Shown: positions 48,195 to 58,905 of the stretch, one piece after another
Layout of the letters: every line of letters starts with the position of its first letter
Numbering within the stretch: position 1 is the stretch's first letter
From: Haemophilus parainfluenzae
Lineage (GTDB): Bacteria > Pseudomonadota > Gammaproteobacteria > Enterobacterales > Pasteurellaceae
Direction of reading: 5' to 3'
NCBI RefSeq assembly: GCF_014931375.1
Contig: NZ_CP063117.1
Span: 1,178,001 to 1,242,000, forward strand
Length of the DNA: 64,000 bases
Notes under the pieces: model-generated
The model's database searches: none
Told to the model about the DNA's origin: nothing
Seen by the model: the letters and a program-made list of their open reading frames with translations, nothing else
Translations under genes and position numbers: made by a program

Positions 48195-50330
48195 ATGAAA
48201 CAACTATTTGCCACAACTGCCCGTGGTTTTGAAGAACTATTAAAAGTCGAACTCACAGAGCTTGGTGCAACGGAATGTAAAATTGCACAAGGCGGCGTAC
48301 ATTTTCAGGCTGATGATGAAACACTTTATCGCAGCTTATTATGGTCACGTTTGTCTTCGCGTATTTTGTTACCGATTGTAAATGGAAAGGTATATAGTGA
48401 TTTAGACTTGTATTCAATTGTGACAGGGCAGGATTGGTTAAGTTATTTTGATGAGAAAGCCACATTTTTTGTTGATTTCAATGGGACAAACCAAGAAATT
48501 CGTCACACCCAATTTGGTGCGATGCGAGTGAAAGATGCCATTGTGGATTATTTTGAACGCCAAGGGAAAGCGCGTCCAAATGTGGATAAAGACTATCCAG
48601 ATGTGCGAATTCATGCTTATTTAAATAAAGAAGAACTCGTCGTTTCACTCGATTTAAGTGGCGAAGCATTGCATTTACGTGGCTATCGTGAAGATACAGG
48701 CCAAGCGCCTTTACGTGAAACCTTAGCCGCTGCGATAGTGCTTCGTTCAGGTTGGAAAAAAGGGACACCATTAGTGGATCCAATGTGCGGTTCGGGTACT
48801 TTGTTAATCGAAGCTGCACAAATGGAAGCACAAATTGCACCGCAATTACATCGTTTACATTGGGGCTTTGATTGCTGGAAAGGGCATAATCAAGATGCTT
48901 GGGATGAGGTGAAAGCAGAAGCGGTACAGCAAGCTGAAGCTTATTTTAATCAAAATCTAAAACCGCATTTTTATGGCTTCGATCTCGATCATCGCGTTCT
49001 GAAAAAAGCGCAAAAGAACGCACAAAATGCAGGCGTAGCACACTTAATTCACTGGAAACAAGGTGATGTCGCCGCATTAAAAAATCCAAGTCCAGATGAA
49101 GTGGGAACAGTGATTTGTAACCCACCTTACGGTGAGCGTTTAGGTACAACTCCTGCTTTGATTGCACTATATTCAGTCTTTGGGCAACGTCTTAAAAATG
49201 AATTTGGTGGTTGGAATGCGTCGATTTTCAGTAGTGAATCTACGTTGCTTGATTGTTTGCGTATGCGTTCACATCGTCAATTTAAAGCAAAAAACGGTCC
49301 GTTAGATTGTGTTCAGAAGAATTATCAAATTTCAGAACGTAAAGAAAGTGTGGCTGAAAATCCGCTTGAATTTGACCGCACTTCAACGGTAGCGGTGGAT
49401 TTTGCGAATCGTTTGCAGAAAAATATCAAGAAAATTGAAAAATGGGCGAAGCAGCAAGGTCTTGATGCGTATCGTTTATATGATGCCGATTTACCGGAAT
49501 ATAACGTGGCAGTGGATCGTTATGGTGATCATATTGTGGTGCAAGAGTATGCCGCACCCAAAAATATTGATGAAAATAAAGCGCGTCAACGTTTATTAGA
49601 TGCAGTGACTGCAACCTTGCAAGTCACTGGTATTGAAACCAATAAACTGATTTTGAAAGTGCGTCAAAAACAAAAAGGTACGAATCAATATGAAAAATTG
49701 GCCAATAAAGGCGAATATTTCTATGTGAATGAATACGGCGCTCAGCTTTGGGTGAATTTGACGGATTACTTGGATACAGGATTATTTTTAGATCATCGCT
49801 TAACCCGTAAAATGCTTGGCGAAATGGCAAAAGGCAAAGATTTCCTCAATCTTTTTGCTTATACCGGTTCCGCAACAGTGCATACGGCATTAGGCGGGGC
49901 AAAATCGACGACGACCGTGGATATGTCTAACACCTATTTAAACTGGGCAGAACAAAACCTGATTTTAAATGATATTGAAGGCAAGCAGCACAAGCTCATA
50001 CAAGCAGATTGTTTGCAGTGGTTAGAGAAATGTGATCGCCAGTTTGATTTAATTTTCGTGGATCCGCCAACATTCTCGAATTCTAAACGTATGGAAGATA
50101 GTTGGGATGTACAACGTGATCACATCAAATTGATGCGTAATCTTAAACGTATTTTACGCTCTAACGGCACCATCGTGTTCTCGAACAATAAACGTGGTTT
50201 TAAAATGGATTTTGAGGCGTTAGATGAATTGGGATTAAGTGCGGTCGAAATTTCAGCTAAAACCTTACCGCTTGATTTTGAGCGTAATAAACAAATCCAT
50301 AATTGCTGGTTTGTGACAATGAAAGCTTAA
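48195..50330 (+). CDS. rlmL: Bifunctional 23S rRNA methyltransferase RlmKL
   Basis: 711 aa. THUMP domain (about 45-155), then an N-terminal methyltransferase (m2G2445) with N-P-P-Y-G-E near 307-312, and a C-terminal methyltransferase (m7G2069) with D-P-P-T-F near 625-629. Both catalytic motifs are intact, so the fusion is functional as in E. coli. Monocistronic. Confidence 0.96.
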   Translation: MKQLFATTARGFEELLKVELTELGATECKIAQGGVHFQADDETLYRSLLWSRLSSRILLPIVNGKVYSDLDLYSIVTGQDWLSYFDEKATFFVDFNGTNQEIRHTQFGAMRVKDAIVDYFERQGKARPNVDKDYPDVRIHAYLNKEELVVSLDLSGEALHLRGYREDTGQAPLRETLAAAIVLRSGWKKGTPLVDPMCGSGTLLIEAAQMEAQIAPQLHRLHWGFDCWKGHNQDAWDEVKAEAVQQAEAYFNQNLKPHFYGFDLDHRVLKKAQKNAQNAGVAHLIHWKQGDVAALKNPSPDEVGTVICNPPYGERLGTTPALIALYSVFGQRLKNEFGGWNASIFSSESTLLDCLRMRSHRQFKAKNGPLDCVQKNYQISERKESVAENPLEFDRTSTVAVDFANRLQKNIKKIEKWAKQQGLDAYRLYDADLPEYNVAVDRYGDHIVVQEYAAPKNIDENKARQRLLDAVTATLQVTGIETNKLILKVRQKQKGTNQYEKLANKGEYFYVNEYGAQLWVNLTDYLDTGLFLDHRLTRKMLGEMAKGKDFLNLFAYTGSATVHTALGGAKSTTTVDMSNTYLNWAEQNLILNDIEGKQHKLIQADCLQWLEKCDRQFDLIFVDPPTFSNSKRMEDSWDVQRDHIKLMRNLKRILRSNGTIVFSNNKRGFKMDFEALDELGLSAVEISAKTLPLDFERNKQIHNCWFVTMKA

Positions 50331-50364
50331 AAAAAAGCCCGATAATGATTTATCGGGCTTTTTT
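50331..50364. terminator. Bidirectional terminator between rlmL and the Kef gene
   Basis: AAAAAAGCCCGATAA/TTATCGGGCTTTTTT between convergent genes. Confidence 0.9.
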
Positions 50365-50365
50365 A

Positions 50366-52270
50366 TTATTCAACTTCTTTTTGTTTCTCTGTTTCTGAAT
50401 CATCATGAAGAAGGATTTCAACCACTGCTTCGTCATTGGTGTCATCTTCTTTTTCTAAGATCTCAGCCGTTTCTTCATTGAGTGCTTCAGCATCAGAATG
50501 TGGTTTAACGAAAGGTTTTGGCATCCAATATTTTCGAATGATGTCTGTAGAAAAACCATGTAAAACTTCTTCATTCAATCGTTCTTGATCTAAGTAACGA
50601 ACTTCAGCAATGACCTCATCAGCTTCAATTTTATTGATACCTAATTGCATTAGTGTTGCACGACTGAGCGTCAATGCAGATTCAAAGGTTTCACGCACGA
50701 TAAAGTCTACATCTTGCTTAATAAGACTCACGGTTGTTTGGCGGTCATAAGTTCGCGCCAAAATTGGGAGTTTCGGATAAGCATCTTTCAAATTCTGAAC
50801 GATGTTTTCAATACGTTGTGTATCGTTAATCCCGATGACAACACATTTGGCTTTTTCGATACCCGCTGCACGTAAAACATCAAGGCGAACACCGTCACCG
50901 TAATAAACTTTAAAACCGAATTTCGCTGCCGCACGGATGTTTTCGATGTTACGGTCAATCACCGAGACGTTAATGCCACGAACCAGAAGCGATTGACACA
51001 CGATTTGGCTGAAACGACCAAAACCAATCACGAGCACGCTATCTTCTAAATCCACAATTGGATCAAGATCGCTAGTATCGACTTTTTCCTCTTGATTCGC
51101 TGATTTGCGTTGGTTAATTTTACGCATCAATAAACCAATCAATGGGGAGAATAGCATCGAAATAATGACAGCTGCAGTAAAAGTCGCATTTTGATCTTTT
51201 GTCATCACGCCTGCAGTCGTCGCAGCAGAGAAGAGTACGAATGCAAATTCACCACCGTGCGCCATAATGGTCATTCGCCCAACTGATTCGGTGCGGTCTA
51301 GTTTTGTAATACGTGCCACGGTATAAACGGCTAAGGCTTTGCCGACGATGTAAAGGCATACAATACCTAACAACCAAACCGCATCATTGAAGACTAAACT
51401 GAGGTCAAGCGACATTCCCACGCCCATAAAGAAGAGACCAAGCAATAAACCACGGAATGGTTCAATATCGGCTTCTAATTGGTGGCGGAATGCGGATTCT
51501 GAAAGCATTACACCCGCAACGAATGCGCCCATCGCCATTGAAAGGCCACTCGCTTCCATGGCTAATGCAGCACCTAACACCACAAGTAAGGCGGCAGCTG
51601 TCATCATTTCGCGAATATGAGCTTTGGAAATCAAACGGAAAATTGGGTTCATTAACCATTTACCCGCAACCACTAAACCGACAACGGCACCGAGTGCAAT
51701 AGCAATAGATGTCCAGTTTGTGTGATGTTCAATATGTTTGGTTTCAGGCGTTAAAAAGGCAATAGAAGCCAATAATGGCACAATGGATAAATCTTCAAAA
51801 ATTAAGGTAGAAATAACGCGTTGGCCTTTTGGTGTATTCGTAATCCCGCGTTCTTCTAATACCTGCATAACAATAGCGGTGGAAGAAAGGGTAAAGCCCA
51901 TACCCGCAATAAATGCGACCTCTTTAGGAAGATTTAAAATATAGATACCAGCAAAGGTAAGCAGAACACCACATAGCCCGACTTGTAAAAGACCTCGCCC
52001 GAAAATAGCTTTTCGCATTGCCCATAATCGTTCGGGGTGCATTTCTAAGCCGATAATAAATAAGAACATGACTACGCCGAGTTCTGCCATATGTAGCACT
52101 GATTCCGCATCTTTAATAAAACTAAATACGGAAGGTCCAATTAAACAGCCTGCCACTAAATAACCCAACACGCTACCTAAGCCAATACGCTTAAAAAGTG
52201 GCACGATAGTGACACTGGTAGCAAGCAGGACAACAGTTTTAATTAATTCAGGGCTGACGACATTCGACAT
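50366..52270 (-). CDS. CPA2-family K+/H+ antiporter (KefB/KefC-like)
   Basis: 634 aa. N-terminal sodium/proton exchanger domain with about 12 helices (1-380), including I-I-G-L-E-M near 72-77. A cytoplasmic TrkA-N nucleotide-binding domain follows (about 408-530, V-I-G-F-G-R-F), and an acidic C-terminal tail (580-634). Such systems release potassium to acidify the cytoplasm during electrophile stress and are gated by glutathione. KefB versus KefC cannot be told from this sequence; no kefF/kefG partner gene is adjacent. Confidence 0.9.
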   Translation of the reverse strand: MSNVVSPELIKTVVLLATSVTIVPLFKRIGLGSVLGYLVAGCLIGPSVFSFIKDAESVLHMAELGVVMFLFIIGLEMHPERLWAMRKAIFGRGLLQVGLCGVLLTFAGIYILNLPKEVAFIAGMGFTLSSTAIVMQVLEERGITNTPKGQRVISTLIFEDLSIVPLLASIAFLTPETKHIEHHTNWTSIAIALGAVVGLVVAGKWLMNPIFRLISKAHIREMMTAAALLVVLGAALAMEASGLSMAMGAFVAGVMLSESAFRHQLEADIEPFRGLLLGLFFMGVGMSLDLSLVFNDAVWLLGIVCLYIVGKALAVYTVARITKLDRTESVGRMTIMAHGGEFAFVLFSAATTAGVMTKDQNATFTAAVIISMLFSPLIGLLMRKINQRKSANQEEKVDTSDLDPIVDLEDSVLVIGFGRFSQIVCQSLLVRGINVSVIDRNIENIRAAAKFGFKVYYGDGVRLDVLRAAGIEKAKCVVIGINDTQRIENIVQNLKDAYPKLPILARTYDRQTTVSLIKQDVDFIVRETFESALTLSRATLMQLGINKIEADEVIAEVRYLDQERLNEEVLHGFSTDIIRKYWMPKPFVKPHSDAEALNEETAEILEKEDDTNDEAVVEILLHDDSETEKQKEVE

Positions 52271-52421
52271 AGGGCAAAAAACCTTAGTAAAAACAGGGAG
52301 TATGAGAAGAAAGTTGAGTTGTATTCTAGCCTTTTTTCACTAAATAAAAAACACAGAAAAGCAAGAAATTGGTATAATTTACAAAAACTTTACACGCATA
52401 AAAATGGTCAGTTTTTTATTC

Positions 52422-52476
52422 ACAAGCTCACTCGTTCGCTTGTTCACCCCTTGTGGGGCCGTTGGCAAAGCCAACG
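52422..52476. repeat. Three consecutive hairpins in the kef/DUF441 intergenic region
   Basis: ACAAGC/GCTTGT (52422-52427, 52438-52443), CCCC/GGGG (52447-52450, 52455-52458) and CGTTGGC/GCCAACG (52460-52466, 52470-52476) follow one another with short gaps. The local GC content is higher than in the flanks, and an uptake core follows at about 52500. Could be a structured leader of the DUF441 gene or a small repeat element. Confidence 0.5.
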
Positions 52477-52518
52477 TTGAAAAACCTACGTTTTTTTTGA
52501 CCGCACTTTAGAGGTATT

Positions 52519-52971
52519 ATGACATTACAATTCAATATGGTCGCGTTGCTATTGGTTTTCTTAATTGTTTTAGGTTTAATTAGCCAAAATAGCGCGATTA
52601 CCATCTCAGCCGCTGTGCTGTTAATTATGCAGCAAACCTTATTATCCAAATACATTCCTATACTCGAACAATACGGTGTCAAAATTGGGATCATCATTTT
52701 AACGATTGGTGTTCTTGCACCGTTAGTGTCGGGAAAAATTCAGTTTCCAGATTTAAGTTCATTTTTAAACTGGAAAATGGGGGTGTCGATTGCAACGGGA
52801 ATATTAGTCGCATGGCTCGCGGGGAAAGGCGTGCCATTAATGAGTGAACAACCTGTTTTAGTCACAGGGTTATTAATTGGTACGATTATTGGTGTATCTT
52901 TCTTAGGCGGTATTCCGGTGGGACCTCTCATCGCTGCAGGGATTTTATCGGTATTAATAGGAAAATTTTAA
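52519..52971 (+). CDS. DUF441-family membrane protein (YeaL type)
   Basis: 150 aa with four or five membrane helices and the family features G-V-L-A-P near 72-76 and [16 protein letters not shown] near 120-135. Function unknown. Start codon has AGAGGT upstream. The next gene starts on the base after its stop codon. Confidence 0.85.
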   Translation: MTLQFNMVALLLVFLIVLGLISQNSAITISAAVLLIMQQTLLSKYIPILEQYGVKIGIIILTIGVLAPLVSGKIQFPDLSSFLNWKMGVSIATGILVAWLAGKGVPLMSEQPVLVTGLLIGTIIGVSFLGGIPVGPLIAAGILSVLIGKF

Positions 52972-53361
52972 ATGAAAAACAAATGGTTATTTATCGCGGG
53001 ATTAAGCGGTTTTTTGTGTGTGGCGATTGGTGCTTTTGCGGCACATGGATTAAGCAAGGTTTTAGAACCTAAAGAATTAGCCTGGATTGAAACGGGTGTG
53101 AAATATCAAATGTTCCACACCATTGCGATTTTAGCGATTGGCATTTTGCAATTATGCCGTGAATCATTGGTTGTAAATAAAATGGCTAATTTCGCTGCAG
53201 GGGCTTGGGCGTACGGCATTCTTCTTTTTAGTGGCAGCCTTTATGCACTTGCACTTGGTGCAGGCAAATTCCTCGTTTGGGTGACACCGATTGGAGGCAC
53301 GCTCTTTTTAATTGGTTGGCTTTGCTTGGCTTACGGTGGTTTTAAAAGTAAATCAGTATGA
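52972..53361 (+). CDS. DUF423-family membrane protein (YgdD type)
   Basis: 129 aa with an N-terminal signal-like helix (G-L-S-G-F-L-C-V-A-I-G-A-F-A-A-H-G), three further helices, and P-I-G-G-T near 104-108. Function unknown. The start directly abuts the previous stop, and the end overlaps the hrpA start (ATGA), so the three genes form one operon. Confidence 0.88.
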   Translation: MKNKWLFIAGLSGFLCVAIGAFAAHGLSKVLEPKELAWIETGVKYQMFHTIAILAIGILQLCRESLVVNKMANFAAGAWAYGILLFSGSLYALALGAGKFLVWVTPIGGTLFLIGWLCLAYGGFKSKSV

Positions 53362-56300
53362 AGAACAAATCAGTCAAACGTGAATTAAATCCGATACAAC
53401 AATCTCTCTTTTCGAAACTAAACGATATTATGCTGGTGGATCAACGTCGTTTATCTGCCCGCATTCATGGTATTGGAAAAATTAAAAGCCCAGAGGCACA
53501 ACAAGCCGTTGCCGCAGAAATCCAGCTGCAGATTGAACAGGCTCAATTACGTGTAGAAAATCGTAAAAGTGCGGTGCAAAATCCCATCATTTTTCCAGAG
53601 AGTTTGCCCGTTAGCCAACGCAAAGCAGAAATTCAAAAACTGCTTTCTGAACATCAGGTTATTGTGGTGGCAGGGGAAACGGGGTCGGGTAAAACCACCC
53701 AATTGCCGAAAATGTGTTTGGAATTAGGTTTCGGCAATTTGGGCATGATTGGTCATACCCAGCCACGCCGTATTGCTGCTCGTTCGGTGGCGGCACGTAT
53801 TGCGGAAGAGCTGGAAACGGAACTTGGCGGTTTAGTCGGTTATAAGGTTCGTTTTAACGATCAAATCAGTGATGATACACAAATCAAATTGATGACCGAC
53901 GGGATCCTGCTAGCAGAAATTCAAAACGATCGTTTTCTCAATCAATATTCTTGTTTGATTATCGATGAAGCCCACGAACGTAGCCTAAATAACGATTTTA
54001 TTCTCGGTTATCTGAAACAGCTTTTACCACGTCGTCGTGATTTAAAACTTATCATCACATCCGCGACTATTGATGTGGAACGTTTTTCTAAACACTTTAA
54101 CAATGCCCCGATTATTGAAGTCTCGGGCAGAACCTACCCTGTTGAAGTACGTTATCGACCCGTAGTGGAAGAAGACGATCAAGATCAGCTACAAGGCATT
54201 CTTAACGCGGTGGATGAACTGCAAGCAGAAGGTCGGGGCGATATCTTGATCTTTATGAACGGTGAGCGTGAAATTCGCGATACCGCCGAAGCTTTACAAA
54301 AACAAAATCTAAAACACACGGAAATTCTACCGCTCTTTGCACGCTTGTCTGCGCAAGAACAAAATAAAATCTTCCATCCGAGCGGATTAAATCGCATCGT
54401 GTTGGCGACCAACGTCGCAGAAACCTCATTGACCGTGCCGGGCATTAAATATGTGATTGACCCAGGTACTGCACGAATTTCCCGTTATAGTTATCGCACC
54501 AAAGTACAACGTTTACCGATTGAACCTATTTCACAGGCATCTGCTAATCAGCGTAAAGGTCGTTGTGGTCGTGTGAGCGAAGGGATTTGTATTCGTTTAT
54601 ATTCGGAAGAGGATTTTAATTCTCGTCCAGAGTTTACCGATCCTGAAATTTTACGTACCAATTTAGCCTCCGTTATTTTACAAATGACAGCGTTGGGTTT
54701 GGATGATATTGAAGCGTTCCCATTTGTTGATGCACCGGATAAACGCCATATTCAAGATGGTATAAAACTGTTGGAAGAATTAGGTGCGTTTGAACTGGTT
54801 CGCACCAAAGCGGGCGAGAAACGTCAATTAACGGCTGCAGGTCGTCAATTATCTCAACTCCCTGTGGATCCACGTTTAGCGAAAATGTTGCTGAGCGCAG
54901 TCTCACAAGGTGCGTTACATGAAGTGATGATTATTGTTGCCGCGTTATCCATTCAAGATCCGCGCGAGCGTCCACAAGAAAAACAGCAAGCTTCCGATGA
55001 AAAACATCGTCGTTTTGCGGATAAAAAATCAGATTTCTTGGCTTTCCTCAATCTTTGGCGTTATCTACAAGAACAACAAAAAGAATTGAGTAAAAACCAA
55101 TTCCGTCGCCAATGCCAAAAGGATTTCTTAAATTATTTACGTATTCGTGAATGGCAGGATATTTATCATCAAATTCGTTTAACTGTGCGTGAAATGGGCT
55201 TGCCGATTAATTCCGAAAAAGCAGAATATCAGCAAATTCATACCGCACTTTTAAGTGGTTTGCTTTCTCATATCGGTTTAAAAGAAGCGGAGAAACAACA
55301 ATATCTTGGCGCACGTAATGCCCATTTTGCAATTTTCCCCAATTCTGTGCTTTTCAAAAAACAACCGAAATGGGTGATGGCGGCAGAGTTAGTGGAAACC
55401 TCCAAACTTTGGGGGCGTATGGTGGCGGAAATCGAGCCAGAATGGATTGAGCCACTTGCCGAGCATTTAATAAAAAAATCCTATTCAGAACCGCGTTGGT
55501 CAAAATCTCGTGGCACTGTGATTGCTGATGAAAAAGTCACGCTTTACGGTGTGCCGATTGTGGCAGCACGACCAGTGAATTACGGTGCTATTGATCCAAC
55601 GGTAAGCCGTGAGATCTTTATTCAATCTGCCTTAGTGGAAGGGGATTGGAATACCAAACATAAATTCTTCAAAGAAAATCAACGACTCGTTCGAGAAGTA
55701 GAAGAGTTAGAACATAAAAGCCGCCGCCGCGATATTTTGGTGGATGATCGCACGCTTTTTGAATTTTACGATCAGCGTATTGGTACGGAAGTGGTTTCCC
55801 AAAAACATTTTGATACCTGGTGGAAAAAGGCGCAGCAAAAAGATCCGGAATTGCTTAATTTTGAACGTTCATTCTTGATTAATGATGATGCGGAACAAGT
55901 GAGCAAGCTGGATTTCCCGAATTTCTGGCATCAAGGCAATTTGAAACTCAAACTGACGTATCAATTTGAACCGGGTACCGATGCAGATGGTGTGACCGTG
56001 CATATTCCATTGCCATTGCTCAACCAAGTGGAAATGACAGGCTTTGACTGGCAAATTCCAGGTTTGCGTGAAGAATTGGTGATTGCGCTGATTAAATCTC
56101 TGCCGAAATCTTATCGCCGTAATTTTGTGCCGGCACCTAATTATGCCCAAGCTTTTTTAAGTCGCGCCGTGCCGTTGGAAAAACCGTTATTAGATACGCT
56201 GATTTATGAATTACGTCGTATGACGGGCGTTACCGTAGAAGCGGAACATTGGAATTGGGAACAAATTCCAAGCCATTTGAAAATGACTTTCCGTGTGGTG

Positions 56301-57272
56301 GATGAGAACGGCAAGAAAATTGCCGAATCCATGAATTTGGATGAGCTAAAATTCAACTTAAAAGATCGAGTGCAGGAAAGTATTTCTGCTGTGGCAGATG
56401 ATGGCATTGAGCAAAGCGGGCTGCATATTTGGAGCTTTGCAGATTTACCACAATGCTACGAACAAAAACAACGTGGTTTCAGCGTCAAAGCGTTCCCAGC
56501 CATCGTAGATGAAAAAGATGCGGTAGGCATTAAACTGTTTGAAACAGAATTTGAGCAAGCGGTGGCGATGCAACAAGGTTTACGCCGTTTGTTATTGCTC
56601 AATGTTCCGTCACCAATTAAATATCTGCATGAAAAATTGCCGAATAAGGCTAAATTAGGTCTGTATTTTACCCCGTTCGGTCGTGTGTTGGATTTGATTG
56701 ATGACTGTATCGCTTGTGCGGTGGATAAACTGATTGCCGATTTTGGCGGGTTTGTTTGGGATGAAGCAGGCTTTGAAAAACTACGTGATTTCGTGCGAGA
56801 AAACCTTAATGAAGTGACCGTGGATATCGCACAGAAAGTGGAGCAAATCCTCTCTCTCAATCATGCCTTAAACCAACGTTTAAAAGGTAAAATGGATTTC
56901 ACCATGGCCTTTGCGTTTTCTGATATTAAGGCGCAATTAAGCGGGCTGATTTACCCAGGTTTTGTGCAAAAGAGCGGTTATGATCGCCTACCAGATTTAC
57001 AGCGCTATCTGCAAGCCGTTGATAAACGTATTGATAAACTGGCTCAAGATATAAATCGAGACCGTGCGGCTATGCTACGCGTAGAACAAGTACAACAAGC
57101 TTACCAACAATTGCTGGCTAAACTGCCGAAATCTAAACCAATTTCCGATGAAGTCGCGGAAATTCGCTATATGATTGAGGAATTGCGTGTGAGTTTATTT
57201 GCGCAGCAATTAGGCACAAAGTATCAGGTGTCGGATAAGCGGATTTTGAATTTGATTGAACAGTTCAAATAG
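53358..57272 (+). CDS. hrpA: ATP-dependent RNA helicase HrpA
   Basis: 1304 aa, full length. DEAH-box helicase: G-E-T-G-S-G-K-T-T near 110-118, D-E-A-H near 202-205, S-A-T near 234-236, and Q-R-K-G-R-C-G-R near 394-401, then HA2, OB-fold (DUF1605-type) and the long DUF3418 C-terminal region (about 700-1290). In E. coli HrpA resolves stalled/collided ribosomes and processes fimbrial mRNA. Confidence 0.97.
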   Translation: MKNKSVKRELNPIQQSLFSKLNDIMLVDQRRLSARIHGIGKIKSPEAQQAVAAEIQLQIEQAQLRVENRKSAVQNPIIFPESLPVSQRKAEIQKLLSEHQVIVVAGETGSGKTTQLPKMCLELGFGNLGMIGHTQPRRIAARSVAARIAEELETELGGLVGYKVRFNDQISDDTQIKLMTDGILLAEIQNDRFLNQYSCLIIDEAHERSLNNDFILGYLKQLLPRRRDLKLIITSATIDVERFSKHFNNAPIIEVSGRTYPVEVRYRPVVEEDDQDQLQGILNAVDELQAEGRGDILIFMNGEREIRDTAEALQKQNLKHTEILPLFARLSAQEQNKIFHPSGLNRIVLATNVAETSLTVPGIKYVIDPGTARISRYSYRTKVQRLPIEPISQASANQRKGRCGRVSEGICIRLYSEEDFNSRPEFTDPEILRTNLASVILQMTALGLDDIEAFPFVDAPDKRHIQDGIKLLEELGAFELVRTKAGEKRQLTAAGRQLSQLPVDPRLAKMLLSAVSQGALHEVMIIVAALSIQDPRERPQEKQQASDEKHRRFADKKSDFLAFLNLWRYLQEQQKELSKNQFRRQCQKDFLNYLRIREWQDIYHQIRLTVREMGLPINSEKAEYQQIHTALLSGLLSHIGLKEAEKQQYLGARNAHFAIFPNSVLFKKQPKWVMAAELVETSKLWGRMVAEIEPEWIEPLAEHLIKKSYSEPRWSKSRGTVIADEKVTLYGVPIVAARPVNYGAIDPTVSREIFIQSALVEGDWNTKHKFFKENQRLVREVEELEHKSRRRDILVDDRTLFEFYDQRIGTEVVSQKHFDTWWKKAQQKDPELLNFERSFLINDDAEQVSKLDFPNFWHQGNLKLKLTYQFEPGTDADGVTVHIPLPLLNQVEMTGFDWQIPGLREELVIALIKSLPKSYRRNFVPAPNYAQAFLSRAVPLEKPLLDTLIYELRRMTGVTVEAEHWNWEQIPSHLKMTFRVVDENGKKIAESMNLDELKFNLKDRVQESISAVADDGIEQSGLHIWSFADLPQCYEQKQRGFSVKAFPAIVDEKDAVGIKLFETEFEQAVAMQQGLRRLLLLNVPSPIKYLHEKLPNKAKLGLYFTPFGRVLDLIDDCIACAVDKLIADFGGFVWDEAGFEKLRDFVRENLNEVTVDIAQKVEQILSLNHALNQRLKGKMDFTMAFAFSDIKAQLSGLIYPGFVQKSGYDRLPDLQRYLQAVDKRIDKLAQDINRDRAAMLRVEQVQQAYQQLLAKLPKSKPISDEVAEIRYMIEELRVSLFAQQLGTKYQVSDKRILNLIEQFK

Positions 57273-57287
57273 AATAACGCCATAGTG

Positions 57288-57319
57288 ATGATAGCGTAAA
57301 GTTGTACTTACGCTATCAT
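57288..57319 (+). terminator. hrpA terminator
   Basis: 12-bp stem ATGATAGCGTAA/TTACGCTATCAT followed by TTTTTC. Confidence 0.9.
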
Positions 57320-57397
57320 TTTTCTTTTGAAAGCATTACTATTTTTCAGATTTAAAACATTTCCAAAACCAACCGCACTTTCTCCCAAAAATCTTTT

Positions 57398-57459
57398 TGT
57401 GATCTACCTCAAATTTTCGTATTGAACTGATTTACAACTGCCAATTCAATCGCTATCTT
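57398..57459 (+). promoter_or_regulatory. dcuC promoter with CRP/FNR-like site
   Basis: TGTGATCTACCTCAAA at 57398-57413 matches CRP (TGTGA-N6-TCACA, 9 of 10) and partly FNR (GTGAT-N4-CTCAA, 8 of 10). A promoter TTTACA (57431-57436), spacer 17, TATCTT (57454-57459) puts the site centre at about -60.5, the class I position. Confidence 0.68.
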
Positions 57460-57492
57460 GCTGATATTATTATTTTAATAAAGAGGTAAATT

Positions 57493-58851
57493 ATGGATCT
57501 GATTATAGGTTTGATTGCCATTGTCTTGGTGGCATATTATATCGTGAAAGGCTATTCAGCGACCGGCGTATTGATGTTCGGTGGCTTGGTATTGTTATTC
57601 ATTTCAGTGCTGATGGGACATTCGATTTTACCGGAAGGCGTGAAAAGCACCGGTTCCACCTATTTTGATATTTTAGAATATGTGAAATATCTACTCGGTA
57701 ATCGTGGCGGCGGCTTAGGCTTGATGATTATGGTGTTATGTGGTTTCTCCGTGTACATGACTCATCTTGGCGCGAACGATGTGGTGGTGAAATTGGTGTC
57801 AAAACCACTGAAAAATATCCGTTCACCTTATATTTTAATGGTGTTTGCTTACTTTCTTGCATGTTTGATGTCTTTTGCCGTGTCATCTGCAACAGGTTTA
57901 GGCGTGTTATTAATGGCGACATTATTCCCTGTGATGGTCAACGTGGGGATTTCTCGTGGGGCTGCGGCAGCAATCTGTGCGTCACCAATTTCCATTATTC
58001 TTTCCCCAACATCAGGCGACGTGGTGCTTTCGGCTGAAATTTCCAAAATTCCTTTAGGTGAATTTGCATTTGGCACCGCATTGCCGGTTTCGATTTTTGC
58101 GATTTTAGGGATTGCTGTAGCACACTTCTTCTGGCAGCGTTATTTAGATAAAAAAGAAGGTGTGCAAGTAGAACGCATTAATGCAGATGACATTAAAACT
58201 ACAGCACCAAACTACTACGCGATTTTGCCATTATTACCCATTATTGGCGTGTTGATTTTTGACGGTAAATGGGGTTTACCAAATTTACACATTGTTACCG
58301 TGATGGTGCTTTGTTTTATCATTACTGCTACGGTAGATTTTTTACGTAGCTTTAACGCAAAACAAACCTTCGATAATCTCATTGTGGCATATCGCGGTAT
58401 GGCAGATGCCTTTGCGGGCGTGGTAATGCTTTTAGTGGCGGCTGGCGTATTTGCGCAAAGTTTAAGTACTATCGGCTTTATCACTAATTTAATCGCCTCT
58501 GCACAATCATTCGGTGGTTCAGCGTTCTTTATGATGTTAGTGCTTGCGGTGATTACCATTTTAGCCACTATGGCGACAGGTTCTGGTAACGCGGCGTTCT
58601 ATGCTTTTGCAGAATTAATTCCAAAATTAGCCACTCAAATGGGCGTCAACCCAGCGTTCTTAACCATTCCAATGTTACAAGCTTCTAACTTAGGTCGTGG
58701 TTTATCACCGGTTTCTGGTGTGGTTGTAGCGGTATCCGGTATGGGAAAAATCTCACCATTTGAAATCGTAAAACGTATGTCTGTCCCAATGTTGGTTGGT
58801 TTTATTTGTGTGATTATCGGCACTGAAATCTTTGTTTCCGTTGCCGCCTAA
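57493..58851 (+). CDS. dcuC: Anaerobic C4-dicarboxylate transporter DcuC
   Basis: 452 aa, about 12 helices. Conserved pattern L-I-I-G-L-I-A-I at the start, S-A-T-G-L-G-V near 134-140, G-S-G-N-A-A-F-Y near 362-369 and L-G-R-G-L-S-P-V-S-G near 396-405, all like E. coli DcuC, a succinate exporter in fermentation. Ribosome site AGAGG. Anaerobic and carbon-source control is expected from the upstream site. Confidence 0.93.
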   Translation: MDLIIGLIAIVLVAYYIVKGYSATGVLMFGGLVLLFISVLMGHSILPEGVKSTGSTYFDILEYVKYLLGNRGGGLGLMIMVLCGFSVYMTHLGANDVVVKLVSKPLKNIRSPYILMVFAYFLACLMSFAVSSATGLGVLLMATLFPVMVNVGISRGAAAAICASPISIILSPTSGDVVLSAEISKIPLGEFAFGTALPVSIFAILGIAVAHFFWQRYLDKKEGVQVERINADDIKTTAPNYYAILPLLPIIGVLIFDGKWGLPNLHIVTVMVLCFIITATVDFLRSFNAKQTFDNLIVAYRGMADAFAGVVMLLVAAGVFAQSLSTIGFITNLIASAQSFGGSAFFMMLVLAVITILATMATGSGNAAFYAFAELIPKLATQMGVNPAFLTIPMLQASNLGRGLSPVSGVVVAVSGMGKISPFEIVKRMSVPMLVGFICVIIGTEIFVSVAA

Positions 58852-58868
58852 TTTGATAGGTAAAAAAG

Positions 58869-58895
58869 AAGGGCTGATAGTGAATATCAGCCCTT
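58869..58895. terminator. Bidirectional terminator between dcuC and folK
   Basis: AAGGGCTGATA/TATCAGCCCTT, 11 pairs, loop of 5, T-tract TTTTG rightward and TTCTTTTTT leftward. Confidence 0.88.
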
Positions 58896-58905
58896 TTGTT
58901 TTGAG

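Noticed and set aside
52428..52697. 89-codon open frame on the minus strand across the triple hairpin
   Set aside because: Mostly antisense to the DUF441 gene; no ribosome site or recognisable protein. The hairpins themselves are kept as a finding.
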